From NCBI GenBank assembly GCA_018241995.1, contig JAFECT010000004.1, forward strand, positions 310,001 to 374,000: 64,000 nucleotides of DNA, given 5' to 3'. Of the stretch, positions 18,232 through 27,613 are shown piece by piece (position 1 is the first letter of the stretch; the number at the start of each line of letters is the position of its first letter). The position numbers were made by a program, and so were the translations under genes. Under the pieces are notes generated by a model. That model was given only the letters and a program-made list of their open reading frames with translations. It was not told the DNA's origin and ran no database searches. This DNA comes from Pseudomonadota bacterium. GTDB lineage: Bacteria > Pseudomonadota > Alphaproteobacteria > Caulobacterales > Caulobacteraceae.

Positions 18232-20430
18232 TCACCCGCTGTAGTCGAACCCCGGATCGCGCTTCGGCCCGTTGCCGAAGGTCCAGGTCAGTCCCACGAA
18301 CGCCGCCTGGGTGCGGGCGCGGTTGTCGATCTGCTCGCGGAAGGTGGGGGTGACGATCACCTCGTGCGCCTTGTAGCTGGCCAGCGCGTCCTGCGCCGTC
18401 ACGAACAGGCTGAGCTGGTCGTTGAACTTGTGGCGATAGCCGATGTTCACGATCGGCATTGGGCTGATGTAGCCCTGCGGCGTCAGGCGCTTGCCGATGA
18501 TCGAGGCGTTCAGCTGGGCGGTGTCGTTGGGCGTCGCCTGCCAGGTCAGGTTGCCGCGCCCGCCGATGGAGGCGGCCTCGCGTTTCTCGTTGGCGCCCAG
18601 CGACGACGGCAGGCCGGTCGGGTCGATCTCGTTCCAGTAGAGGTTGGACGAGACGTTGTAGCTCAGCGCCTTGGTCACGTGCCCGCTGGCCACCAGCTCC
18701 AGCCCGACGAAACGGCTCGACGCCAGGTTCTCGCGGGTGGACAGCTGCACCCCGCCGCCGAGGTCGGTGACCAGGTCGGTCACGCCCTTCTCGTTCTGGC
18801 GATAGTAGAGCGTCGCCAGATAGTAGGTCTGGCCCTGCTTGTACTGATAGCCGGCCTCGTAGCTGTGGGTCTCCTGCGGCTGCAGGTTCGGGTTGCCCTG
18901 GGCGATGTGGAAGGGGTCGGCGACCACCCGGAACGGGTTCAGATCCTGCGGCGTCGGCCGCTGCACCCGCTCGCTGTAGCTCAGCGTCAGGTCTTGGTGA
19001 TCATCCAGCTTCCAGCCCAGGTGCAACGAGGGATAGACCCGCGAATAGTCGTTCTTCACATGCTGGGCCGTGGTGATCGAGTTGATGTCGAGCTTCGCCT
19101 GTTCGACCCGCAAGCCGCCCAACACCGTCAGCTTGCCCAGCGGCTGCTCAAACGTGGCGTAGGCCGCCTCGATACGCTGGCCGAAGCGGAACAGGTCGGT
19201 CTGCGTCGGGTCCGGCAGCGCGCTCGCCGCCGTGGCGCCGACCTGACCCGAATTGTCGTAGTCCGAGCGGTCGTCGATCAGGTCGTAGCCGAGCTTCAGC
19301 TTCGCCCCGCTCTGGAACGGCCGCACATAGTCCGCCTTCAGCTCGGTGTGGTTGATCGAGCCGTCGCCGGTGAAGGCGTTGAACCGCGAGGACGCGACCG
19401 GCAGCGTCACCGTGTTCTGGTACTCCTGGCTGGCGGAGGAGCCGGTGCGGCTGCGCGTCAGGCTGACCGTCAGATCCTGACCCTGCTTGTCGAAGTTGTG
19501 GATCCAGGTCAGCGAGCCTTCAGTGTCGCTGCGGTCGGTATCGAAGCGGCCGGTGCGATCGAACTGCTGGGTCGGAACGCCCGAGGGCGTGTGGGCCGAC
19601 AGCTCTTCCGGATTGTTCGCCCCGAAACGGAAGTCGTTGGCGCGCACCTGGGCGCTGATCCGGTCCTTGTCGGTCAGATTGTAGTCGGCGCCGAGACGGG
19701 CGGTCCAAAGCGTCAGGTGGCCGCGGCCGCGGGTCACCGCGCGCGACAGGTTCACCGGATTGCCCCCGGCGTCGAGGTCGGTGCGCTGGTCTATGGTCTT
19801 GGGGAACTGGTCGTCGCCGCGCAGCGCCGCGTCGCCCGAGAGCGTCAGCTTGCCGTTGTTCCAGGCTCCGGTGACGCCGGTGTTCCACCGCCCGCCCGTG
19901 CCCATCGCCCCACGCAGCGAGCCCGAGGCGCCGATCTTGCGCTTCTTCTTGGAGATCAGGTTGATGATCCCCGATACGCCGTCCGGCGCCATCTCGGCCG
20001 TCGGGTTGGTGATCACCTCCACCCGCTCGAACTGGTCGGCCGGCAGGGTCTGCAGCAGCTGGCCGGCGGCGGGGCCGCTGAACATGCCTGACGGCTTGCC
20101 GTCGACCATGATCACCACTCGGTCGCCGCGCAGGCTGACATTGCCCTGCAGGTCGACATCGACCGAGGGCACATTGCGCAGAGCGTCGGCGATGGAGCCG
20201 TGGGTCGCCTGCAGGTCGGTGGTCAGGTCATAGCTGCGCCGGTCGATGGAACTCTTGAACCCCCCGGTGTTGGCGGTCACCGTCACGCCCTTGACCACGG
20301 CCGGGCCTTTCGTATCGGCGGGCTGAGCCGGCGGGGATGCGGGCGCGGGCTGAGGCGCGGCCTGGGCCAGGGCCACAGGCGGGGTCACCGCCACGGCCAG
20401 CGCGACACAAAGTATGGACGTCCTCAGCAA
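18232..20430 (-). CDS. TonB-dependent-type outer membrane receptor (OMP_b-brl_3 class)
   Basis: 732 residues: signal peptide (to about AQA, residue 24), a proline/alanine linker, a plug domain with ADALRNVPSVDVDLQGNVSLRG and FERVEVITNPTAEMAPDG, then a long barrel of alternating aromatic strands ending FGNGPKR. The plug hallmark ending in GIINLISKK is typical of the 'outer membrane beta-barrel family' group. These take up ligands too large for porins using TonB energy; the ligand is unknown. A weak VVKGVTVTAN near residue 48 could be the TonB box. No transporter gene is adjacent. Confidence 0.88.
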   Translation of the reverse strand: MLRTSILCVALAVAVTPPVALAQAAPQPAPASPPAQPADTKGPAVVKGVTVTANTGGFKSSIDRRSYDLTTDLQATHGSIADALRNVPSVDVDLQGNVSLRGDRVVIMVDGKPSGMFSGPAAGQLLQTLPADQFERVEVITNPTAEMAPDGVSGIINLISKKKRKIGASGSLRGAMGTGGRWNTGVTGAWNNGKLTLSGDAALRGDDQFPKTIDQRTDLDAGGNPVNLSRAVTRGRGHLTLWTARLGADYNLTDKDRISAQVRANDFRFGANNPEELSAHTPSGVPTQQFDRTGRFDTDRSDTEGSLTWIHNFDKQGQDLTVSLTRSRTGSSASQEYQNTVTLPVASSRFNAFTGDGSINHTELKADYVRPFQSGAKLKLGYDLIDDRSDYDNSGQVGATAASALPDPTQTDLFRFGQRIEAAYATFEQPLGKLTVLGGLRVEQAKLDINSITTAQHVKNDYSRVYPSLHLGWKLDDHQDLTLSYSERVQRPTPQDLNPFRVVADPFHIAQGNPNLQPQETHSYEAGYQYKQGQTYYLATLYYRQNEKGVTDLVTDLGGGVQLSTRENLASSRFVGLELVASGHVTKALSYNVSSNLYWNEIDPTGLPSSLGANEKREAASIGGRGNLTWQATPNDTAQLNASIIGKRLTPQGYISPMPIVNIGYRHKFNDQLSLFVTAQDALASYKAHEVIVTPTFREQIDNRARTQAAFVGLTWTFGNGPKRDPGFDYSG

Positions 20431-20545
20431 CTCACCCCCCTAACCTGCGCGCTAGTTGCGGTCGGGGGGGGGAAGAGGCAACTTAATTTGGCGCAATGTC
20501 AGGCGCTCGACTGCAAGCGATGGGGCTTGCACTCCCCTCAACCAA

Positions 20546-20755
20546 TCAAACTGCCGGGGGCTTGATGATTGCAATGAAGGGGGCGTTGACACCCAAATCC
20601 CGACGTGTGGGTGTCGGGTCTCCTGCCGGCCATGTGAGCAGATCCATGGCGTTCGAAGGCAAAGCGTCGGCGTAGATGACTTCGGCGTCATCGTATTGGC
20701 CCACGACCTGGATCATGTCAGCCTTGCTCTGGAAGGCGTGAACTGTAAGTTTCAT
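20546..20755 (-). CDS. small unknown protein in lipoprotein cluster
   Basis: 69 residues beginning MKLTVHAFQSKADMI, with GGAGA-type ribosome binding (GGAGA 7 bases before the ATG). Predicted cytoplasmic or leaderless: no signal peptide or membrane segment, acidic middle (DDAEVIYADAL). Not recognised. It starts 12 bases after the stop of the preceding lipoprotein-like gene and shares its AT-richer composition, so it belongs to the same three-gene unit (20546-21983). Confidence 0.65.
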   Translation of the reverse strand: MKLTVHAFQSKADMIQVVGQYDDAEVIYADALPSNAMDLLTWPAGDPTPTRRDLGVNAPFIAIIKPPAV

Positions 20756-20766
20756 AGACAGTTCTC

Positions 20767-21615
20767 CTATTTGGACGCGCCGCAGGCGCTCAATATTGAT
20801 GCGATGTCGGCAGCGCGGTCGGGGTAGGCTCGCACAACGTTGGTATAGCCCGCCGCATCTTTTGCCTTGCGAAAGTCCTTAACAAAATCCGTGCTTTCGT
20901 CCTTACTCGCTAAGAGGTCCACTGGGCTCTGCGGCGCCTTCAGGACCGCGCATGCCGCCAATTGCGCACCCTTGGCGGTATTGTTCTGTCTTTCTATGAG
21001 CGCCTTGGAGTAAGCCCCCGCTAGTTCGGGATCGGCGCTGTCTCGAGCACTATTCAACAAGGCCGTCGCTACGCCGGGAGAGACGCCAGGTTTTGATACC
21101 GCTGCGGCTAAAGCGCCCGATTGAGCCGCTGCAGGCGCCTGAACAGACACGGATTGCATGACGGCCGGGTTCTTGGCGATTTCCTGGGCAGCGATGCCCG
21201 TAGCGAAGAATTGCGCAGTGCCGAATGTGGCCGAAACATCGCCCCCCTTGCCGGACAAGTTCGTGCCGAGGCTGGCGAAGACCGAGTAGGCGTCACTGCC
21301 CTGTGCTCCGTCAACACCCTTGTACTTGAGCTGGTCGAGGGGTGCCGGACACGGCTGCGCCTGAGCCAAGCCGCACAGACTGGGAACCCAGCCATCCCGC
21401 AGGCCCCGGCCGTTCGCGATCAGGGGCATCCACACCGCTTCGTCTCGATTGTAGCCGATCGACAGCTGCGGCGTCGCGGCGCTGGACGGTGCGGCGCTGA
21501 CGCTCAGGCCGATCTTTGTCGTCGTCCCAAAGATGAGCACGTCATTGTGCGGCTCGGCGCAGCCGCACAACAGTATCAGGGCGGCGGTTGCGGCCCAATG
21601 TCCATGAAAGCGCAT
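20767..21615 (-). CDS. predicted lipoprotein, FGTTTK-motif family of unknown function
   Basis: 282 residues. A short hydrophobic leader ends in LLCGC, a passable lipobox, so membrane attachment through Cys is likely. The mature start DVLIFGTTTKIGLSVS is followed by LSIGYNRDEAVWMPLI, a segment I believe recurs in uncharacterised proteobacterial lipoproteins. The C-terminal half is alanine/helix-rich (AYSKALIERQNNTAKGAQLAAC). The start is ATG at 21615; a longer frame upstream reads only over the previous gene. It overlaps that gene by 40 bases. Function unknown. Confidence 0.7.
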   Translation of the reverse strand: MRFHGHWAATAALILLCGCAEPHNDVLIFGTTTKIGLSVSAAPSSAATPQLSIGYNRDEAVWMPLIANGRGLRDGWVPSLCGLAQAQPCPAPLDQLKYKGVDGAQGSDAYSVFASLGTNLSGKGGDVSATFGTAQFFATGIAAQEIAKNPAVMQSVSVQAPAAAQSGALAAAVSKPGVSPGVATALLNSARDSADPELAGAYSKALIERQNNTAKGAQLAACAVLKAPQSPVDLLASKDESTDFVKDFRKAKDAAGYTNVVRAYPDRAADIASILSACGASK

Positions 21616-21983
21616 AGCTCTCCCTTCCCGTTTGTCGCCGTCGCGATCCAGGCGGTGGCTTGGTCGAGTTGTTCCTCGGTCCGGACGTGAAAAATTACGC
21701 GGCAGTCCGCAGGGACGGTCTCCCGCAGCGTGGAACGCCACCCAACGCCGAGTCCAGTTCCCTCTGACGGCGATGAGGCTTCGCCCCAAATGCCGAGCAC
21801 CCGCACCCGAACTTGGCGGACGGCTACCCCTGAGGCGTCGTCGCGTTCAACGCGGACGTAGCCGAAATAGTGCGAGGCGCTCTTACCGGGCCCGATTTGC
21901 GCACAGCTGATCGCGAGCAGCGGCCAGGCCGCAGCCACGACCAAACGACAGGCGTTCCTGCGCACGCGAGCAAAATCGAACAT
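21576..21983 (-). CDS. small predicted lipoprotein of unknown function
   Basis: 135 residues with a hydrophobic leader (LVVAAAWPLLAISC) ending in a cysteine that could be lipidated, then a compact beta-rich domain: HYFGYVRVERDD, VRVRVLGIWG, GLGVGWRSTLRETVPADC and VIFHVRTEEQL. Two further cysteines (in PADC and ELC) could pair. Not recognised. First gene of the AT-richer cluster; its last 40 bases overlap the FGTTTK lipoprotein in another frame, pointing to coupled expression and perhaps a complex of the two. Confidence 0.65.
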   Translation of the reverse strand: MFDFARVRRNACRLVVAAAWPLLAISCAQIGPGKSASHYFGYVRVERDDASGVAVRQVRVRVLGIWGEASSPSEGTGLGVGWRSTLRETVPADCRVIFHVRTEEQLDQATAWIATATNGKGELCAFMDIGPQPPP

Positions 21984-22101
21984 TGCCGCCCCCCGAGGGC
22001 GCCGCAGTCAGCGGGCTGCATCATTCTATCGTAAAAGATGTGGCGTGGCGAGACACGTTAAGCAGTTGTGGTCGAGACGAAATTCCCTGTGTAAGCCCGG
22101 A

Positions 22102-23227
<1,126 letters not shown>

Positions 23228-23305
23228 ATGATCAACTCCGGGCCGGGGTCAGCCCCGGCGAGGCGCGGGAGATAGCGTCTATCGCCGCGCCCGGCAACGG
23301 CAGGG

Positions 23306-23820
23306 TCAGTTCGTCAGCGTGTGGCCGTAACTGATCACTCGCGACAGGCGCCAGCGGCCGTCGACCCTCTTCCAAAGGTTCACGAACTTCGACACCTCGA
23401 CCAACCGCTCCTTGCCGCCGGCCTCCAGTTTGTAGAAGCGGTGCTCGCCCAGCTCGACCGCGCCATAGTTGTTGATCGGATAGACCTGCAGGCTGCCGGC
23501 GATCAGCTCGCGCCGTGCGCGGTAGTCCACGCCGGTCCTCTGCCGCTCGCACATGGCGCGGATGCCCTGGATGAACTGGGCGCCCGAGGTCGCGGACTGG
23601 CCGTCCTTGTCGTGGAAGAACTCGAAGTCGTCGGTGACCATGCCGGCCAGATGATCAGCGTCGCAACGGCGAACAGGGCGGCGAACAGCTCCGCATCCTT
23701 GGCCGCGATCTCGTCGGTCAGGGCCTGAGACGGCGGCGGGCCGGCACGCTGGGCCAGCGCCGGCGTCGAGGCTGAGGCGGTCAGGCACACGGCGACCAGG
23801 ACGGCGGCAGGCAAGCGCAT
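23306..23820 (-). pseudogene. frameshifted exported NTF2-like (DUF4440-type) gene
   Basis: Two frames together make one protein. From ATG 23820 a signal peptide (MRLPAAVLVAVCLTASAS, ending ALAQ) runs into TDEIAAKDAELFAALF; the domain then continues in another frame with CDADHLAGMVTDDFEFFHDKDG and on to NLWKRVDGRWRLSRVISYGH at 23306. The break is near 23667-23673 and one missing base explains it (a junction like LFxRCDADHLA would be restored). This is a recent mutation or a sequencing error, since both halves keep good coding character. If intact it would be about 171 residues, periplasmic. Confidence 0.8.
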
Positions 23821-23931
23821 GGAGGGATCCCTCGAAAGGGGCGCTGCCCCCCGCGAAGAGCTAGAGGCTCCCACGCGGCCCGGCGGATGCATCCCACCGC
23901 GAAATCGGCGGCGAGCGCCCTGCCCTCGACT

Positions 23932-26385
23932 TCAGTAGAGGCCCTTCAGGTCCTCGGGCGCCTTCTTCTTCGGCGGCGGGCCCTTGGCCGGCGCCTTGCC
24001 CGGAGGCGGCGGGGCGCCCGAGGGCGGCGTGACCGCTGCGGCCGCATTGGGCGCGCCGGAGATTTCGCCGTCCTTGAACACCGCCTCATACGGCTGCGGG
24101 CCGCTGGGCGAACCGGGCGCGGGGCCGACCGGGCCCTTCGGCTCGGTGCCGGGCCGGAAGGCTTCCTCAACGCCATGCACGACCATGAACTTCGCGCCCG
24201 CCGGCTTCTTGAAGTCGACCACCGGGCGGCCCTTGAAGTTCTCCTGCATGAAGTCGATGAAGATCGGCACGGCGTCCACCGCCCCGGTCTCGCCCGATCC
24301 CAGCGAGCGGTTGTCGTCGAAGCCCACGAACACGCCCACCACGAGGTCGGGCGAGAAGCCCACGAACCAGGCGGAGCGATAGTCGTTGGTGGTGCCGGTC
24401 TTGCCCGCCACGGGCCGGCCGAGGCTGCGCGCCTGGGCCGCGGTGCCCCGCTGCACCACGCCTTCGAGCATCGAGGTGATCTGGTAGGAGGTGATCGGGT
24501 CCAGCACCTGCTGGCCCTCGGGCCCGACGCGGGGCGACTCCTCGCCGCCGAAGCCCCGGTCGCAGTTGGGGCAGCGACGATTGTCGGTCTTGAAGACGGT
24601 CTTGCCCTCTCGGTCCTGCACGAACTCGATCAGATGCGGGGTGATCTTGCGCCCGCCGTTGGGGAAGATCGAATAGGCGGCGGTCAGGCGATAGGGTGTG
24701 GTCTCCCCTGCCCCCAGAGCCATCGACAGCACCGGGTCCATCTTGTCGACGATGCCGTACTTCTTGGCGTTCTCGACGATGGAGTTCATGCCGGTGTTCA
24801 TCGCGATGTGCACCGTCATCTGGTTCCGCGACAGCTCCAGCCCCTTGCGGAACGGGAGAAGGCCCATGGAGCCGCCTTCGTAGTTCTCGGGCGTCCAGGT
24901 CTCGCCGTTGGCGCCGCGCAGGGTGATGGCGGTATCGGGCACCACGTCGGCGGGCGTGTACTTGCCGCTCTCCAGCGCCGTCGCGTAGACGAACGGCTTG
25001 AACGAAGAGCCCGGCTGACGCATCGCCTGGGTGGCGCGGTTGAAGGCCGAGATCGAGAAGCTGTAGCCGCCGACCATGGCCTGCACGCGCCCGGTCCAGG
25101 GGTCGATGGCCACCAGCGCCCCGTTCACCAGCGGCACCTGCCTCAGGCCATAGTTCCCGGCCTGGGTCGGCTCCACGAAGATCAGGTCGCCCTGGTGCAG
25201 GCCCTTGCCGGCCTTGGCCCAGGCGACGTCGGCGTGATCCAGCAGGCCGCCGCCGCCCTGCGCCAGGCGCACGCGCACGGTGTCACCCGAAACCGACTCG
25301 ACCACGGCCGCGCGCCAGGCCCGGCGTTCGGACGGCGGCGACTTGGCGGTCGCGATCTTCTCCCAGCCGGGCGCGATCGGGATGTTGGTGAGCGCGCCGC
25401 GCCAGCCGTGCTTGCGGTCATAGCGCTCCAGACCGTTCATCAGGGCCACGCGCGCGGCCGTCTGCAGGCGCGGATCAAGCGTGGTGCGGATGTAGTAGCC
25501 GCCGCGCGGCAGGTCCTCGCCCAGGCCCTTCATGGCCAGGGCCTGGCGGCGCACCTCCTCGACGAAGAAGTCGGCGTCCTTGTACTTGGCCCGCTCGGGC
25601 GCCAGCTGCACGACCAGGTCCTGGCTCTTGGCGATCTCGCCGTCGGCGCGGGTGACCCAGCGCATGCCTACCATCTGGTCGATGATCCAGTTGCGCCGCG
25701 CCATGGCCGCCTGCTTGTGCAGGATCGGCTGGTAGTTGTTCGGCCCCTTGGGCAGGGCGGCCAGATAGGCGGCCTCGGCGATGGTCAGCTTGTCGAGCGG
25801 CTTGCCAAAGTAGTTGAAGGCGGCCGAGGCCACGCCATAGGAGCGGTAGCCCAGGAAGATTTCGTTCAGATAGAGCTCGAGAATCTGCTCCTTGGACAGC
25901 GTCGCTTCCAGGCGCCGCGCCAGGATGGCTTCCTTCAGCTTGCGCCCCATCGTCTGCTTGCGATTGAGCAGGACGTTCTTGGCGACCTGCTGGGTGATGG
26001 TCGAGCCGCCCTCAAGCCTGCGCCCGCGCGCCACGTTCATAGCGTTGCGCGTCATGGCCCGGCCCATGCCGGCGACGTCCACGCCGCCGTGCTGGAAGAA
26101 GTTCTTGTCCTCCGCCGCCAGGAACGCCTGCACCACCGTCGGCGGGATCTGGTCGTAGGGGGTGAAGATGCGCCGCTCGGTCGAGAACTCACCGATCAGG
26201 GTGCCGTCCCAGGCGAACACGCGGGTCGCCACCGGGGGCCGGTACTCGGCCAGCTGGCGCGCGTCGGGCAGGTCGTGGAACAGCCAGGCGGCGTAGATCG
26301 CCAGGGCCAGGCCGGCAGCGGCCACCACGCTGAGCACAGCGACGCCCGCCATGGCGAACCAACGTTCGGCAGACTTCACGCGCAC
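23932..26385 (-). CDS. mrcA: penicillin-binding protein 1A (bifunctional transglycosylase/transpeptidase)
   Basis: 817-residue class A PBP that polymerises glycan strands and cross-links them in the periplasm. N-terminal membrane anchor (about 11-35). GT51 domain: AEDKNFFQHGG (catalytic Glu about 92), GGSTITQQVAKN, RKLKEAILARRLE. An OB-like insert follows the glycosyltransferase. Transpeptidase: PGSSFKP with the acylated Ser near 460, SRN, and GKTGTTND near 662. A long Pro/Lys/Ala-rich tail ends the protein. The insert RRCPNCDRGF (CxxC) near residue 600 is worth noting. In synteny with amiC, but separated from it here by an HxlR/flavoreductase pair. Confidence 0.96.
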   Translation of the reverse strand: MRVKSAERWFAMAGVAVLSVVAAAGLALAIYAAWLFHDLPDARQLAEYRPPVATRVFAWDGTLIGEFSTERRIFTPYDQIPPTVVQAFLAAEDKNFFQHGGVDVAGMGRAMTRNAMNVARGRRLEGGSTITQQVAKNVLLNRKQTMGRKLKEAILARRLEATLSKEQILELYLNEIFLGYRSYGVASAAFNYFGKPLDKLTIAEAAYLAALPKGPNNYQPILHKQAAMARRNWIIDQMVGMRWVTRADGEIAKSQDLVVQLAPERAKYKDADFFVEEVRRQALAMKGLGEDLPRGGYYIRTTLDPRLQTAARVALMNGLERYDRKHGWRGALTNIPIAPGWEKIATAKSPPSERRAWRAAVVESVSGDTVRVRLAQGGGGLLDHADVAWAKAGKGLHQGDLIFVEPTQAGNYGLRQVPLVNGALVAIDPWTGRVQAMVGGYSFSISAFNRATQAMRQPGSSFKPFVYATALESGKYTPADVVPDTAITLRGANGETWTPENYEGGSMGLLPFRKGLELSRNQMTVHIAMNTGMNSIVENAKKYGIVDKMDPVLSMALGAGETTPYRLTAAYSIFPNGGRKITPHLIEFVQDREGKTVFKTDNRRCPNCDRGFGGEESPRVGPEGQQVLDPITSYQITSMLEGVVQRGTAAQARSLGRPVAGKTGTTNDYRSAWFVGFSPDLVVGVFVGFDDNRSLGSGETGAVDAVPIFIDFMQENFKGRPVVDFKKPAGAKFMVVHGVEEAFRPGTEPKGPVGPAPGSPSGPQPYEAVFKDGEISGAPNAAAAVTPPSGAPPPPGKAPAKGPPPKKKAPEDLKGLY

Positions 26386-26540
26386 AACCTCCCTGACGCC
26401 CCCGAGAGCTCGGAGAGCGGGCTCTTGGTCTTAGCGAGTCGCCACGGCGAAGGCAAAGGCTTGAAGGCCGCAGGCGAGCGGCCCGCGCCGGTCGCGCCAT
26501 TTTCGCCGCAGCGGGCTTACAGGCTGATTTCGCGAAGCTT

Positions 26541-26945
26541 TCATGCGGCCTCGGCGCGCGCGTCGAAGGCCAGACGCGCCGCCTCGACACGCCGCCGATT
26601 CTCGATCGCCCAGGCGCCCAGCGCCCCGACGGGGACCAAGAGCTCGCGCCCGAGGTCGGTCAGGGCGTAGTCGACTCGCGGCGGGATGGTCGGGAACACG
26701 GTGCGCGTGACGAAGCCGTCGCGTTCCAGGGCGCGCAGGGTCGTGGTCAGCATCTTCTGGGAGACGCCGTCGATGGTGCGTCTGAGTTCGCTGAACCGGC
26801 GCGTGCCGTCGCCCAGCCGCATCACAACCTGCACCGACCACTTGTCGCCGATCCGGGCGAGCAGTTCGCTCACCGCCCCGCAGTTGCTCTCGGTCTCTTC
26901 GGGGTTACCGGGTTTCAAAATCGTGCCTCCTTCACGGCGCCGCAA
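26541..26945 (-). CDS. HxlR-family transcriptional regulator
   Basis: 134-residue winged-helix regulator: C22 followed by GAVSELLARIGDKWSVQVV, RRFSELRRTIDGVSQKMLTTTLRALERDGFVTR and the wing TIPPRVDYALTDLG. HxlR proteins sense aldehydes, quinones or redox change, often through the N-terminal Cys, which is present. Divergent from a flavoreductase whose promoter region it likely controls; an 11-base palindrome lies between the two starts. The pair appears inserted between PBP1A and amiC. Confidence 0.9.
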   Translation of the reverse strand: MRRREGGTILKPGNPEETESNCGAVSELLARIGDKWSVQVVMRLGDGTRRFSELRRTIDGVSQKMLTTTLRALERDGFVTRTVFPTIPPRVDYALTDLGRELLVPVGALGAWAIENRRRVEAARLAFDARAEAA

Positions 26946-26962
26946 CAGTCACCGATATGAAC

Positions 26963-26973
26963 CTGGTCACCAG
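26963..26973. promoter_or_regulatory. possible HxlR operator
   Basis: CTGGTCACCAG is a perfect 5+1+5 palindrome located 17 bases beyond the HxlR start and 57 bases before the flavoreductase start, inside the 85-base divergent gap. A partial repeat (ACACCAG) follows at once. Position is right for control of both genes; binding is inferred. Confidence 0.35.
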
Positions 26974-27030
26974 CAGACACCAGCGCCGTCGCTCCGGCGA
27001 AGGTCCCTCCCCGTTCAAGGAAAGCCTCCC

Positions 27031-27603
27031 ATGCTCAAGATCGGTATCATCGTCGGCAGCACGCGACCGGGCCGCAAGGCCGACGCGGTCGCCAAGTGGG
27101 TGCTCGACGTCGCGTCGAAGCGCACCGACGCCCAGTACGAGCTGGTCGACCTGGAAACCTTCAACCTGCCCCTGCTCGACGAAGCCATCCCACCGTCGCT
27201 GGGCAAGTACGAGAAGGATCACACCAAGGCCTGGGCCGCGAAGATCGCCTCGCTGGACGGCTTCATCTTTGTGACGCCCGAGTACAACCACTCCACCTCC
27301 GGCGCCCTGAAGAACGCCATCGACTTCATCTATGCGGAGTGGACCAACAAGGCTGCCGCCTTCGTCAGCTACGGCAGCGCCAACGGCGTGCGCGCGGTCG
27401 AGCACCTGCGCGGCGTCATGGCCGAGATTCAGGTCGCCGATGTGCGCGCCCACGTAGGCCTGTCGCTGTTCGAGGACTTCGAGGCCTTCACCACCTTCAA
27501 GCCGCGCGACATCCACACGCCGCTGGTCGGCGCGCTGCTGGATCAGCTGGTGGGTTGGACCCGCGCGCTGCAGGCGCTCAGGGCTGGCACGCTACCGGCC
27601 TAA
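27031..27603 (+). CDS. NADPH-dependent FMN reductase (flavodoxin-like)
   Basis: 190 residues. N-terminal IGIIVGSTRPGRKADAVAKWV is the FMN phosphate loop of the ChrR/YieF/SsuE-like group, followed by FVTPEYNHSTSGALKNAIDF, the conserved signature that packs on the flavin, and YGSANGVRAVEHLR. It likely reduces quinones, azo dyes or metals with NAD(P)H in the cytoplasm. The ATG at 27031 is chosen because the P-loop begins there; frames reading further upstream cover the HxlR promoter. Divergent from HxlR, which probably regulates it. Confidence 0.92.
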   Translation: MLKIGIIVGSTRPGRKADAVAKWVLDVASKRTDAQYELVDLETFNLPLLDEAIPPSLGKYEKDHTKAWAAKIASLDGFIFVTPEYNHSTSGALKNAIDFIYAEWTNKAAAFVSYGSANGVRAVEHLRGVMAEIQVADVRAHVGLSLFEDFEAFTTFKPRDIHTPLVGALLDQLVGWTRALQALRAGTLPA

Positions 27604-27613
27604 ACTCGAGGGA

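Noticed and set aside
23887-26670. 927-codon plus-strand frame opposite PBP1A
   Set aside because: Shadow of PBP1A; no recognisable domain or credible start.
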